Positions 43,955 through 56,295 of a stretch of DNA of 64,000 nucleotides are shown in pieces. Source of the DNA: Diphasiastrum complanatum. Lineage: Eukaryota; Streptophyta; Lycopodiopsida; Lycopodiales; Lycopodiaceae. Each line of letters begins with the position of its first letter. Position 1 is the first letter of the stretch. The position numbers were made by a program, and so were the translations under genes. Under the pieces are notes generated by a model, which did not search any database, was not told where the DNA came from, and saw nothing but the letters and a program-made list of their open reading frames with translations. The stretch spans positions 40,814,368 through 40,878,367 of the forward strand of contig CM055106.1 in the NCBI GenBank assembly GCA_029204225.1, read 5' to 3'.

Positions 43955-45400
43955 CTTCCTAAAGAAGCAGCCGTGATAGATGGCGGTTCAGGAGTTAACC
44001 TGACTTCTACAAGACTATGTGCAAAATGGGGCCTTACAAAGATCAAACCTGCTACTTTTGCTATTAAGCTAGCTGATCAAACGACAGTTCGTCCACAAGG
44101 AATGGTGGAAGATTTACCTGTCAGGATTGCAAGAGTATAGTTCGTCATTACTTTCGTCGTGATGGACTTACCAGAAGCGCCAAATGTCTACCGAGTTCTA
44201 TTAGGACGTCCATGGTTATGAGTTGCGCAAGTAATTCATAATTGGGACACCGGAAAAATCACTTTTGAAAATCGTGAATGTGCAGTTAAAGTGATCCTAC
44301 GACTTGGACTATCAAACCAGTGGTTCAAAAAGAAGATGATGATTCATCAACAATGGATCACACTTGTGATCAACTAGAGAAAAAAATTGGGAGTTCACCC
44401 TGATTCTCAAATGGATATTGTTAATTGGAATGAAGCTCTTGCAACAATTGATTGTACAACAAGATATATTTGTCAACAAGATATTCAATCAGAGTTGAGC
44501 GAGATTTTCTTATTAGATCAAACTTTGGATACATCAATCACGTTTTCATTACATGTGCTGAATGTAGCCTGGATATCAACAGAACCTATACCAGATCCAA
44601 TTGAGGATGATCTCATACCAGTGAGCCATGCCTTGACTTATGATGGCAATGCAGAACTTACGGATGAGCACATTTTAAATCATATGGATCCGACCAGATT
44701 TGGAGTGCGTAATGTTCCTGATGAACCAACAATCAAACCGCCCAAAGCAGTTATATTGAAGGGAGACAGGATCACAGGTTCGATGACAAAGAAACAAGCT
44801 AAGCAACATTATATTACGGTCCTGAAATGGGAAAATATCCCTCGGAAGATTGATTCAAAGGAAGTGCCACCTCTATTGGATAAAGACAAAGGAAAAGTCA
44901 AGAATGATTCTTCAAGTCAGACTTCCAGCAAGACATCATCGTCTAGGAAGTCTTCACTTGTGAAGAAAGAATTATCATCTCGAAAGTCATCACCTCCACG
45001 ATCAATTCCTGCTAAGAAGGCTAAACAAAGATCCAAGACAAGTCCTTTCCAAAAAGAACAAGCAAATGTAGTCCAGCATGATATGCCAGAGCATTTTAAA
45101 CGTTATACATTGGATGATGTGGTTATTATGTTACCTAAAGCACATCGTGAACCTGAAGAACACATACCAAAATCTAAAGAGGTTTATGATGGCCCGGCTA
45201 GGACGTAGCCAATGAATCTTGCCGAACCAGGAGAACCAGAAAAGATTATACAAGTGGGATCACAACTTACTCCTGAACAATATCAAGCACTCCGCTTGTT
45301 ACTTATTAAGTATCAAGATTGTTTTGGATGGACTTATCAAGTTTTGAAGGGTATTCCGACATCAGTGATTGAACATACCATACCTTAGGATCTGATGCAG
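43943..45400 (+). pseudogene. Athila-like gypsy protease and long PR-RT linker
   Basis: The protease active site is AAVIDGGSGVNLTSTRLCAK (D-G-G), with LLGRPWL near 44205 as the C-terminal PR motif; a stop at 44138-44140 and a frame change separate them. The linker ORF (44387-45208, 273 codons) has TYDGNAELTDEHILNHMDPT, then a Ser/Lys-rich stretch (SSSQTSSKTSSSRKSSLVKK) with basic clusters, and after one stop LTPEQYQALRLLLIKYQDCF, the normal lead-in to gypsy RT. Such a long polar linker between PR and RT is unusual. Gag is absent; the 44-bp repeat marks the break. Confidence 0.8.
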
Positions 45401-46700
45401 TTCCAAAGGTTACAAAGTTCTATCGCTGTAATCCTAATGTGGCAGATCTGATAAAGAAAGAACTTCAGAGATTGCTTGACATCGATTTCATTTATGAGAT
45501 CGAGCACACTGAATGGATTTCACCGATTGTCATTGTTCCTAAGAAAAATGGAAAATCGAGGATTTGTGTGAATCTCAAAGCATTGAATAAAGTGACACGG
45601 AAGGATCACTTTCCATTGCCTTTTACTGAAAGCATTTTGGATCGTCTTGCTGGAGCGGAAGCTTATAGTTTCCTGGATGGATTTAGTGGTTACGACCAGG
45701 TTAAGATTGCACCTGTCGATCACCACAAAACTGCTTTTGCAACAGAATGGGACACCTATGCTTACAAAGTAATGTCGTTTGGACTCTGTAATGCACCAAG
45801 TTCATTCCAAAGAGTAATGCAATTTTCTTTTAAAGATTATCTGCAAAAATTCCTTGAAATTTACTTGGACGACTTGGGAGTTCATAGTATAGATACAGAC
45901 CACCTGGATCGATTGGAGAAAGTATTTGAAAGATGCTGCAAATATCAGATTTTTCTAAATATGGAAAAATGCCAGATATGGGTTTCGCACAGAGTTGTGC
46001 TTGGACATGTGATATCAAGACATGGTATTGCCACAGATTATTCTAAGATCAAAGTTATTGTGGAATTGCCACCGCCAGCAACAATTCGAGGAGTTTATGT
46101 GTTTATGGGTCATGCGAACTACTATCGAATTTTTATTATCTTCTTTGCCGATTTAGCACGACCTATATACAAACTAACTATTATTCCTATTTGGACAATA
46201 GAGGCGTTAGAAGCCTTTGAAAAGTTAGAGCATTAACTTCAGCACCAATACTACATTCTCCATATTGGACGATAGAGTTTCATGTTCATACGGATGCCTC
46301 AAAATATGCCATTGGATCAGTTTTGACGCAGCCAGGTGACTATAAGAAGGACTATCCTATATGATTTGCAAGCAGACAGCTTACAGATCCAGAGAAGAAT
46401 TATTCAACAACAAAACGTGAAGCGCTATCCATGATTTTTTCTGTTTGAAAATTTTGTCACTACCTCGTGGAAATGCACTTTGCATTTTATACGGATCATC
46501 AACCATTACTTTACTTGGTAAACAAGACATGCAATATTGGACGTATTGCAAGATGGTTATTATTATTGACTAAATTTGACTTTTGGATTGTGGTTCGAAA
46601 GGGAAAGCAACATTATCTAGCCGATCACGTTTCGCGAATTGAATCTGCACCAGTTAATATTGAAGTGGATGATGAACTGCCAGATGCTGCGTTGTTCTAT
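45401..46700 (+). pseudogene. Athila-like gypsy reverse transcriptase and RNase H
   Basis: RT runs from about 45403: EHTEWISPIVIVPKKNGKSR, FPLPFTESILDRLAGAEAYS, FLDGFSGYDQVKIAP, MSFGLCNAPSSFQRVM, the catalytic IYLDDLGV near 45870, and FMGHANYYRIFI. All RT motifs are present in one 265-codon frame (45439-46236). A frameshift near 46236 leads to RNase H: HVHTDASKYAIGSVLTQPGD, REALSMIF, FYTDHQPLLYLVNKTCNIGR, ending DHVSRIES then VDDELPDAALF. One stop lies near 46363 and another near 46446. The tail matches Athila-type elements and the minus-strand copy near 22.7 kb. Confidence 0.92.
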
Positions 46701-47986
46701 GTTGAAGCAGTACTTGAGTGGGCGGAAGATATTGTTGAGTACCTGATGCTAGGACAATCGAATGACTCTTTGACAAAAGTGCAGAAGAGACAATTGATTT
46801 ATAAGGCTCAACCTTATCATTTAATTGCAGGACAATTGTACCGTCATGGATCAGATAATATTTTACGAAAGTGTGTTTTACCACATGAAGTACCAGATTT
46901 AATCATGTTTTCACATGATGGCATGGGTGGAGGACACTTCTCTACAGATATACCTGTTGGCAAACTTTTGCAATCCGGTTTTTGGTGGCCTACGTTTCAT
47001 AAGGACACAGAAAATTTTATTCAGACATGTGATGTTTGCCAGCGAGCACGACGGCCTACTCGACAAAATTATGAACCCTTGCATCCGGTTTTATCGCAAG
47101 CACCGTTTAAAAAATGGGGCCTGGATTATGTTGGTCCTATTCATCCTGCCGCGCAAGGATCTCAGGCCCGATACATTATCGTCGCAACTGATTATATGAC
47201 CAAGTGGGTTGAAGCCAAAGTTGTCAAAGTGGCTGATGCGCAATCTACGGCCAAGTTTCTATATGAAAATATTATAATCAGATTTGGATGTCCGATCGAA
47301 ATTGTCAGTGACCGGGGTACACACTTTGTTAATCAAACAATAAAGTGTTTACTAGAAGAATTTTTCGTTATACACAGATTTAGTACTCCCTACTATCCCA
47401 GAGGGAATGGCCAAGCTGAATCTTCCAATAGGATTCTCTGCACCATTATGACAAAGACAGTTGAAGCAAGTCAGTTTGATTGGGTACATAAACTGTATGC
47501 AGCATTATGGGCATTCAGAATCGCTTACAAAAGTAGTACAAATCAAACACCTTTTCAACTGGTTTATGTCAAGATGCTGTTATGCCAGTTGAAATTTTAA
47601 TCCCATCTTCACACATAGCAGCCAAAGAACGATTGAATGATGATATGTCTTTACAACTCCGTCATGAAGCGTTGCACAAATTATGTGAAACCCGATTGAT
47701 GGCAGTTCATGCTTTAGAAGCAGAGAAAGTCCGCCGCAAGGCATGGCATGATCGTCGATTGCACAAAAAAGATCTTAAAGCAGGAGATCTTGCATTGATG
47801 TACAAAACCAGGCTGATCAAAGGTAAGTTGAAGTTTACCGGTGAAGGCCCGTATAAAGTGAAGGAAATCCTGAACTACGGCGCAATAATTCTTGAGCACT
47901 TGGATGGAAAACGATTCGATACTCCGGTAAATGACAGCCAATTACGCAAGTTTTGGCAGCCTGCTCCGCCAGTTCAGCAAGCCTGA
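46701..47986 (+). pseudogene. Athila-like gypsy integrase with GPY/F module
   Basis: The N-terminal finger is SHDGMGGGHFS (two His) and CDVCQRARR (two Cys). The core has GLDYVGPIHPA, IVATDYMTKWVEAKVVK, EIVSDRGTHFVN and NGQAESSNRIL (D, D, E all present). A frameshift near 47590 leads to 47582-47986: RKAWHDRRLHKKDLKAGDLA, LKFTGEGPYKVKEIL and DTPVNDSQLRKFW, the GPY/F module. No chromodomain follows, which argues against chromoviruses and for the Athila/Tat side of Ty3/gypsy. Confidence 0.92.
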
Positions 47987-48826
47987 TCTCAATATATTTT
48001 TTAATTTTATTTGTTTTTCAATTCTGTTTGTTTTTCAATTTTTTGTTTTCAGTATTTAATTTGTTGAGTTTTTTTGGAAAAAGACAAGTTAAAGAAAAAA
48101 AAAAACAAAAAATAAGAAAAGACTGATGAGCAAAAGTCAGGAAGTCATCAGCATAAGAAAAAGAAAGCACAGTATTTTTTATGGACAATGACTTAGAAAA
48201 TCACTGATTTGGACAGATTTGGCCTAATACAGTACCAAAAACCTTCGTTGAGCTCTCAGACTGTACATACACTCTTGATTTATCTAAATTGAGGTGGACA
48301 AAGGTTCCTGACAAGAGAAAATCTAGTTTTTGTGTCGGACGAATGTTCAGCGATATGCCATTTTGGAAACCTTCGCCGAGCATCATAACCTCATTATGAA
48401 CCTTCGTCGACCTGCTAGATGATCTTAAAATGTCAGAATTAGGTTGTCCACAGGTTCAGATTGTGAAAAAATGCATTTATGATAGTACTTGGGCGAAGGA
48501 CCCTCCTAGGCGAAGGTTCATCCTTTGCCAGCCCTGGAAAACGTTCGCCTGATAGATTCAGGTTCCTAGAAACCTTCGCCGAAATTTTAATAGCCTAATT
48601 TTACAATACTGCACATGCCTGCAAATTTTTGTTCAGAATTGATCAGCCAAACTACTATTCAATGTAATGGACCCACCAAATTCACCCATAAGTTGGCTGA
48701 ATTCGATTCATTTCTCACTTGTGCTAGCGAAGCTCTTGCGAATTTTTCTTGCGACCAAAGCCTTCCAAATTTCCTGCATTGCCTTTTGATACACTTTCAC
48801 GCGTTTATAATTCCTTTCTGATCATC
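47987..48826 (+). other. Spacer after integrase with a CGAAGGTTC / AACCTTCG word cluster
   Basis: A T-rich stretch (47995-48075) and a run of A are followed at 48237-48590 by AACCTTCG (48240, 48368, 48400, 48570), CGAAGGTTC or CGAAGGACC (48493-48513) and AGGTTCC/AGGTTCA (48301, 48452, 48560) with close variants. It is noncoding and separates integrase from the extra ORF, like the spacer in the minus-strand gypsy element. Confidence 0.65.
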
Positions 48827-50065
48827 ATGTCTTCTACTGATACTTCCCAGTCTCCACGCTATACTATCCATCGTGATGTCCTACCTACAACGGACATCAT
48901 GATTCTTCCTAGCAAAAGCATGGTCACTCAGTGGATTTCCCTTGCGGAGCCTCTACTCACTACAATGGCTATTTATGAGAGAGCCTTTTCAGGCCGTATC
49001 AATATGGATTTCATCACTCTTGCCTTCAGTACGTGGAAGGAAGAGAAATTCAAATTCTATATCACTTTCCAGGGAGCCACACACAAGGTGCACGTCACTG
49101 AGGCCTCCCTTGCAGCCCTAGGAATATCATCTAGTACGCAGGCCTCACCCAATTACAAGCACGCCAAACAGGCCATCAAGCCATTTATTGACCTTACCAA
49201 CAATCTGCATTGAACCAATGATGGCTACCTTTTAGAAGCCATCACTGAGCCTTCCATTCACGCAGCTGCCCAGCTATTGGCAACCTCAGGAAAGACCGCA
49301 TCACATCTCAAATCCTTCACAGGATAGTGGAATCCCACACTAAGTTGGCCAAAGCCCCTCTTGAGCCATATAATTGGTTCAAGACTGTTTCTGGTGAGCT
49401 CAAGCTATTAAGGCTAATACTAAGCAGCAGTTTGTTGCTGGCTCTTTATTGTCCCTTTTAGCCGCTTCTCACTTAGAAAACAGAATCCATGGCTTCCACT
49501 TGGATTCTGTGCTTTCGGTCTACAAAGAAGCACTGGCAAAATCATCTCATCGGGCCTCAAGCTCTCATAGTCATCATGTCCACGCAGCGAGATCATAATT
49601 ACTGACTCGCCTTCCGCGTCACGACGTCGCACTAGGCATACCTTGTCAGTTGCGCTTCCACCCCCTGCTGTTGTTCGCACTGAACTTCCCATCCCCCTAG
49701 CCTCTGATGCTTCCCTCGCCTCTGCTCCCATACAAGGATAGTCTGTGACCATTGGGCATACCATTCCCATCATAGCTGTCCAGGCCGCCTCACCCCCGCA
49801 CACCGAAGCCACCTCACCCAACACACAGTTCTTTATGGATATGTTTGATGATTCCGACCCCCTTGGGGCCACCAAAATCTTTGAAATGCCCCAGAGCCCA
49901 GCGCCCTTTGAACCCCAATCCTCTAGAAGAGGATTTGGACATATTTATGAATCTACTGTTGGTGTCGAAGATGCCAGCAAGCAACCTCACACACAAGGTA
50001 GCCTAGCCACAATTGGGTTCAACACAGATGTAAAATCACCAAAACAGTTCGACGCCTCAATTTGA
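48827..50065 (+). pseudogene. Extra 3' ORF of the + strand gypsy element, first part
   Basis: A likely native start is ATG 48827 (MSSTDTSQSPRYTIHRDVLP), because the frame then runs 128 codons: TQWISLAEPLLTTMAIYERA, FYITFQGATHKVHVTEASLA. It reads on past TGA 49211 into LLEAITEPSIHAAAQLLATS, then breaks. A second block (49745-50065) is proline-, serine- and acid-rich (NTQFFMDMFDDSDPLGATKI). No membrane segment or signal peptide is seen, so it is not an obvious envelope protein. The style recalls proteins annotated as plant transposon proteins, but I cannot name a family. Confidence 0.55.
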
Positions 50066-50177
50066 AGGGTTTGAAAAGAAGGATATTTTTTAAGAAGAAG
50101 AGACCATGACACCTATTCCACGCCAACCAAGGACAGTACCATCAAGTCCTCCTGTTGCTGCCGCCACCACAACCATT

Positions 50178-51679
50178 GATTCTGGTGATGCTCTAGGGCT
50201 AGTTTCAATGGGGAAGTGATCCAGTCTATGCTGGATAAGAAGAAGGAAATGGAATAGAGAATCTCTGATCTGGGGTCCGAAAACACTCTGATCAGCTAGA
50301 AAATTGTCCAGCTAGATCAAGAGTTGAAGATAGCCAAACAACACGAAGATAAAGCTGAAAGTGAAAAGAAGTTGGCCCAGTAACAAGCTGATTGCTTGGA
50401 AAATTACATCAGCTCCCTGCAAAACGCCCCTACAACCGCACAAGATTAGGTAGATCAGACAGTGCAAGATGTCAAGCAACAGGTGCAGCTGCTGAAGGGG
50501 CAATTACAGATGGCTGAACAAGATCGCACACGACTTCAAGGTGAATTGGATGCGACCACCCTTGAGCGTGATGTCTATTTGCAAACGCAAACACTCGATC
50601 ATCCGGTCACACCGACGGAGATTGTGTATTTATTCAAAAAAGTGGAGACATACAAAGTGGCCCTTCAGGGATTCCAAGGCCGCTTTGATAGGTTCAAAGG
50701 AATAGCTTCAACCGAGTTGGCCAAGGCAAAAGAGACCATCACCACCTATGAAAAAGCAGCCGCTCAAGGGTTGGAAGCCGGACCACAAATCCCCCCCATG
50801 CCAAGAAGCTGTACCATTGGATACATGGATTGATTTGAACATGGACCAGGGGGGAGCTCCAGATAGATCACCACCATACCAACAGTACAAGCGGGTCCAT
50901 CCTCATAAAAAACAAGACCTTTATTCAGAAGGCCCATCAATGTCGAGGACCAGATACAGACCTTCTTAAAGCAGCATCCGCATGAGTCCTCGCGTGCTGG
51001 ATGGGTGCTGAAATTTAAAACCTTCAAGATCGAGGCCGGCAAAGAGTTGGACAAAATACTTGCACTAGGAGAGCAACCGGCATGGAGAATTACGGTTTTT
51101 GAGAAAACTCCGGAATCAATTAGGAGTTATGTCGCCAGCACTCGCCAGTTGCGAGTAGAATCCTATTACGTGCCAATGTCGCGAAGAAATAAATGGAAAG
51201 ATTTGGGGTTGGCTATGGACAAAATCACCATCCATATGTCCAATTGGCCAATCATCTATCAGTCTTACAACTGGACCATTTCAATGGACTTCCACCATGC
51301 TTTACAAGCATATCAGAGAGAGTATGTCCACTCTCCAGATCCAACGGTGCGACAATCGGCAATGTTTGCTAAAGATCTAACTCTGTTGGCGTCAGTTTTA
51401 ACCAAATGGGACGATTGCCTCCCTCCTCTAGCATTCGATCCAAATAAGCCGATGGCCTCAGAGCAAATCAAAGACCAGCTGCCGGTTGCTCGTCTCTACT
51501 TTCGTGCGGCTATGATGGGAGGCTCTTGGGAATCTTGCTTCACCTCATGGACAACCTCCAAGTGGATTGCCGGAGCCCACCGTTGTTTCTTTCCCCAGAA
51601 TTTGGATTTCAATACTGGACGCCTCGACTTTATGGAGAAGGTCCAGTCATTTAATCAAGATTCGGCGCAAAGCCAATAA
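50178..51679 (+). pseudogene. Extra 3' ORF of the + strand gypsy element, second part
   Basis: A coiled-coil-like region (DLGSENTLIS, LDQELKIAKQHEDKAESEKK, then QQVQLLKGQLQMAEQDRTRL, with stops) leads into 50462-50833. After a short broken stretch, 51005-51679 is a clean 224-codon frame: ILALGEQPAWRITVFEKTPE, ESYYVPMSRRNKWKDLGLAM, WPIIYQSYNWTISMDFHHAL, PVARLYFRAAMMGGSWESCF, DFNTGRLDFMEKVQSF. It is aromatic-rich and looks like a folded domain, with conserved-looking W and Y positions. It ends about 75 bp before the 3' LTR. No family recognised. Placement suggests one long 3' ORF now broken by a few stops. Confidence 0.55.
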
Positions 51680-51754
51680 AAGTCCCCAATAACTGCATAT
51701 TGCAGGTGTCATGGGACCGCCACCAGTTTTGGTGGAGGATACTGCTGGAGGGGT

Positions 51755-52197
51755 TGCGGATCCCAAGGCAACCCTAACCCTAGTTAATAAGTGAGAGGGA
51801 TTTGGCACCCTACATGTGTAAGCCCAACCCAATGATCACATATTTATTTGATTGATCAGTTAAAAGTTAATAAAAGGACTTTAGGCCTTTTTGCGAGACT
51901 TTTAATGTCACAGGGCCTAGATGTCACGTTAGTGAATAAAGTTGGGTTTCCCTCCAATTTTGATGGTTCCCACACTTTTTTAAAGTTGAATAAAAAGAGA
52001 GGCAAGACTGGACCAATAGGATTCAGAGGCCAGGGTCCTCCTCTCTACTATAAAAAAAGACCAACTCGAGTTGCTCCTGATGTTTATTTCCTCATTTCAA
52101 TAAAGCAGGTTGGTTCTCTTTAGAAATGGATTGATGAATGTCCTTGCTCTTCCTCTCTTTTCCTCCATTTCTCATGTTGTCTTTGGATTTTGCTAAC
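51755..52197 (+). repeat. 3' LTR of the + strand gypsy element (end uncertain)
   Basis: The purine tract CTGGAGGGG (51745-51753) precedes TGCGGATCCCAAGG. A TATA-like CTACTATAAAAAAAG lies near 52046. The right end is not clear, because copia sequence of opposite orientation begins somewhere before 52338. Confidence 0.6.
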
Positions 52198-52338
52198 TGT
52201 TGGGATTGCTATTTTTTTATGCTTTTTGTGAGAGAGGAAGAGAGAGAAAGAAAGAGTAAGTTTCTATCACATGACCATCTAACTATTTACAAGTCATATG
52301 ACCAAAACTAGTCAAGCTAGAATTGTGAATTTTTAACA
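52198..52338 (-). repeat. 3' LTR start of the second minus-strand copia element
   Basis: The minus strand reads GAAGAGGAG then TGTTAAAAATTCACAATTC, a purine tract followed by a TG start at 52338. The far end is a guess: TGTTGGGATT at about 52199 would give only 141 bp, short for this family, so the LTR may be truncated or extend further. Confidence 0.5.
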
Positions 52339-52352
52339 CTCCTCTTCACTAT

Positions 52353-55200
52353 CTAGCTTGGTTCAATCATTGCTTTACTAATCACTCCAAGTGATGATCT
52401 GAACTTCATAAAAGGTGTCTTTTGAAGTGGTTTAGTAAGTAGATCAGCTACACATTCATTGCTTGGAACATGCTCCAAAGCAATCTCCTTGGCTTGCACC
52501 ATTTCTCTCACAAAGTGATGGCATATCTCAATGTGCTTAGATCTTGCATGGAAGATTGGGTTATATGCAAGGTGTTGGGCTGATATATTGTCATTGTAGA
52601 TGATTGGTGCCTCCTCTAAATCCATGATCTTTAGTTCCACCAATAATCTCTTGATCCAAAGTACCTCCTTTGTAGTGGTTGTCAAAGCTTTGTACTCGGC
52701 CTCGGTTGAAGATAGAGATATAGTTTCTTGCTTTTTTGAAAGCCATGAAACCACACCTTCTCCTATGAAAGTTGAATAGGCACTTGTTGATTTCCTATCC
52801 CTCTTGTCCCCTGCAAAATCTGAATCACTAAATGCATGAAGGTTAATCACATCTCCTCTATATAGAATCCCAAAATCCAATGTACCCGAGATGTATCTTA
52901 GAATCCTCTTTTTCCAATGGATATTCAATGGCTTTTGCATGGATTGGCTCAACCTACATACACTAAAGCTAAGATCTGGTCTAGTTATAGTGATCCACAT
53001 TAAGGAACCTATAAGTTGCCTAAACAAAGTGATGTCCATGAATAATCTTTCATCATCTTCATTTGGCACTTTTACATCTTGCTCCATTGGTGTGTCAACA
53101 CTTTTGCATACTTCCATCTTAAACTTCTTCAAAAGACTTTGAGCATAGTTTACTTGACTTATAAAGATAAAATCAGACCCTCTAAGTACTTCTATGCCTA
53201 AGATGAAGTGAAGACACCCTAGATCTACCATCTTGAACTCTAAGGATAGATCTATCTTGATTTTTTCAATACCATCAACACTATTACCACTAATGATGAT
53301 GTCATCTACATAAATGAGTAAAAGTACAATACCAACATCATCAAACTTAATGTAAAGAGTGGGATCATATTCACTTTGAGCAAAAGAAAGTGAAATAAGA
53401 TAGCAATGTAGTCTTGAATTCCAAGATCTCGAGGCTTGCTTCAAGCCATAGATGCTTCTTTGGAGATGGCATACTTTGTTCTCCATTCCATGCTTGATGA
53501 ACCCTTGTGGCTGCTCCATATAGATATCCTCTTCCAAAAAACCATTCAAGAAAGCATTAGAGACATCCATTTGACATAGAATCCATCCAAAATGTGATTC
53601 AAGTGCAATGATTAGCCTTATTGTGACCATCTTGGCCACGGGTGCAAAAGTTTCCTCATAGTCTATCCCTCTCTCTTGAGCATAACCTTTTGCAACTAAT
53701 CTTGCTTTATGTTTGTTAACACTCCCATTTGCATTCAACTTAAGCTTGAAGACCCACTTGCATCCTATTACATTCCTTTGAGGTCTCTCAACAAGCAACC
53801 AAGTTTCATTCTCAATCAAGGCATCATACTCATCCAACATAGCTTTATACCATTCTTTGGAGTTCAATGCATCTTCAACATTAGATGGTTCTTCAAAACT
53901 AGATAAAGCATAAGAAGTGGATGAGATACCCTCAACTTGATGTCCTTTGCCTTGATATGTGAGCCTTGATGGCTCCACTTTTGCCTTTGAAGATCTCCTT
54001 GGTGTGACAGGTGGGTTTGGTGCTTGCTCCTCCATGAGCTCCTCCTCAAAACCAAGATCTTGCTCCTCGGCCATCTTCTTCTTGATTGTTGGGGCACTTG
54101 AGCCTTCTTCAAGCATATGCATATGATGTTCATCAAAGATGACATCCCTTGAAACAACAAATTTGTTCAAGGATGGGAGATAGACTTTGTAGCCCTTGCT
54201 TGAGCTTGCATATCCAAGCATGATCCCTCTTGTGGAAGATGGATCCTCCTTGGTTCTTGTTTCCAATGGCACATGCACATAACATATACACCCAAAAACT
54301 TTCAAGTGATTAAGATTGGATTTCTTTCCATACAGCATCTCATAAGGAGTTTTGCCTTCAATTGCTTTGCAAGACACCCTATTCATCAAGTAGTTTGCAC
54401 ATACAAGAGACTCACCCCAAAAGGATTTGGGCAAACAAGCATCCAATCTTAAAGCCTTAGAACATTCACATAATGTTCTATTCCTTCTTTCAGAAACTCC
54501 ATTTTGTTGAGGAGTGTAAGGACAAGAAGTCTCTTTCTTGATCCCTTCCTCCTCACAAAAAGGCCTTGAACTCACTGGAGATGAATTCTCCACCATTGTC
54601 ACTTCTAAGAATCTTGATGCTATGATTATGATGCTTTTCCACAAACAACTTGAACTTTACAAAAGTATCAAATACTTGAGACTTGAAGGAAAGTAAGAAC
54701 ACCCAACAATATCTTGAGTAGTCATCAATGAAGGTTAAAAACATGGATGAACCTCCATTAGATTTGGTGCTAGCAATGTGCACATCCGAGTGTATGAGTT
54801 CAAGAGGATGAGATGACTTTGTGATGGAGTTAGGAAACACCTTCTTATGTGCCTTGGATAAGGCACAAGCTTCACAAACCTTGTCTTCCTTTCCAATAGA
54901 CCTTGGTAGGCCTAAAGCATACTCCTCCTTGATCATAGCCTCCATGGAACCCGAGTTGACATGTCCAAGTCTTTTGTGCCATAAAGTAAAGGTAGATATC
55001 TTGCTCTTCTCGGCCAACATGACAACATTAGTATCCACAAATACATCCAACTTATAAAGTTTGTCAAGTCTAGTGCCCTTAGCCACTATCTTACCCTTCT
55101 TCTTGATGAAACATTTATTTGAAGCAAAGTCAACATTGAAACCATTGTCTACCATTTGGCCAACACTTAGTAGATTCTTTGTTATTGTAGGAATGTACAA
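52353..55200 (-). pseudogene. Copia pol: pre-integrase, integrase, RT, RNase H
   Basis: The pre-integrase finger (LWHKRLGH, then CEACALSKAH) and integrase core (HSDVHIA, RSDNGGEF) are in 55200-54553. A frameshift near 54.6 kb moves into a 763-codon frame with PQQNGVSERRNRT (catalytic E), a linker with DVIFDEHHMHM, RT (DEYDALIENETWLLVERPQ, CKWVFKLKLNANGSVNKHK, MDVSNAFLNG, YVDDIIISG) and RNase H (SDSDFAGDKRDRKSTSAY, SSTEAEYKAL, ending VADLLTKPL). It stops at 52353, just before the purine tract. Every catalytic residue is present, so decay is mild: two frameshifts in the whole gag-pol. It is related to the first element but not the same family, since the LTR ends differ. Confidence 0.94.
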
Positions 55201-55232
55201 AACACCTTCTATGTTGATCTTTTTGGAAGATC

Positions 55233-56295
55233 CTAAGCAAAGGGGAATGCTACCAACTCCTTCAATCTTACAAGCTTCATCATTTGTCCATCATAAGATA
55301 AGAGAGAAGATAAAAACTCCCTTTTACTAGTCATGTGTGAACTAGCACCCGAGTCAATCCACCAAGGATCTTCTCCTTTGAAGCTTGTTGAAGAAAATAT
55401 GGACATCATGAGAGAGTCCTCATGTGAACTCTCCTCCTCCTCCTCTTTGCTCATGTTGGCTTGGCTTTGATCTTGCTTCCTCTTGAAGCATTCCGAGGCA
55501 TAATGCCCCATCTTGCTACAATAGTAGCACTTCACCTTTGATTTGTCCTTCTTGACTTTGGTGGTTGATGGAGATGCCTTTGAGGGTCCTTCTTGATCCT
55601 CAAGCTTTGTAGACTTCTTGAATGTTGATCCTTTTCCTTTGGACTTGCCTTTGCCTTTGGTGAAGAGAGCTTGGTCATCTCCACCTTGGATGGAAAGCCT
55701 ATCCATCCTCTCTTGCATTTGGCTCCTTCTTGATTCCTCGGCCATGAGTGTGCCTTGGAGTTCTTCAAGTATGGGTAGCTTACCCATAATTGCATATCCC
55801 TGAACCAAATTGTCAAATTCAAAACTTAGTCCATTCAATATGAGTTGAACAAGCTCTTCATCCTTGATAGGATCACCTATAAAGGCTAGCTCTTTGTTCA
55901 ATTCCTTTACTCTTAGGACAAAAGTATGGGCACTCTCTCCTTTCTTTTGATAGCTTCTATAGATTTGATTCTTCAAAGCTAACATTCTAGTTTGGTTCTT
56001 GGATTCATAGACCTTTTGCAAAGTCTCCCAAGCATCTTGAGCTGAAGTGCAATCTCCTACCTCTCTTAAGAGTTCATTTGCAACATTCATTTTTATGCAA
56101 TGTAGTGCAACATTGCACCTCTTGATGTATTTGGCTTTTTCTTGAGGATGAATAGGGTTCACCCTCCTTACCATTTACAATTTCCATCAGATCTTGCATG
56201 ATCATGATGGATTCCATTCTAACTTTCCATATGGAATAGTTAGTTTTGTTGAGCCTTTCATTAGTATCCAGAAGATATGCATTTATAGATGCCAT
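55233..56295 (-). pseudogene. Copia gag and protease start
   Basis: It starts MASINAYLLDTNERLNKTNY at 56295. A frameshift near 56.15 kb leads to 56174-55233: RCNVALHCIKMNVANELLRE, TSAQDAWETLQKVYESKNQT (UBN2-type gag), a Lys/Ser-rich hinge, the CCHC knuckle CYYCSKMGHYASEC, and the protease WWIDSGASSHMT. The frame is lost at about 55250, before the NLLSVGQ region of pol. It pairs with the pol at 52353-55200. Confidence 0.93.

Noticed and set aside
50764-51054. Minus-strand ORF opposite the gypsy extra ORF
   Set aside because: Antisense of a region whose + strand blocks continue the extra ORF; composition is unremarkable.
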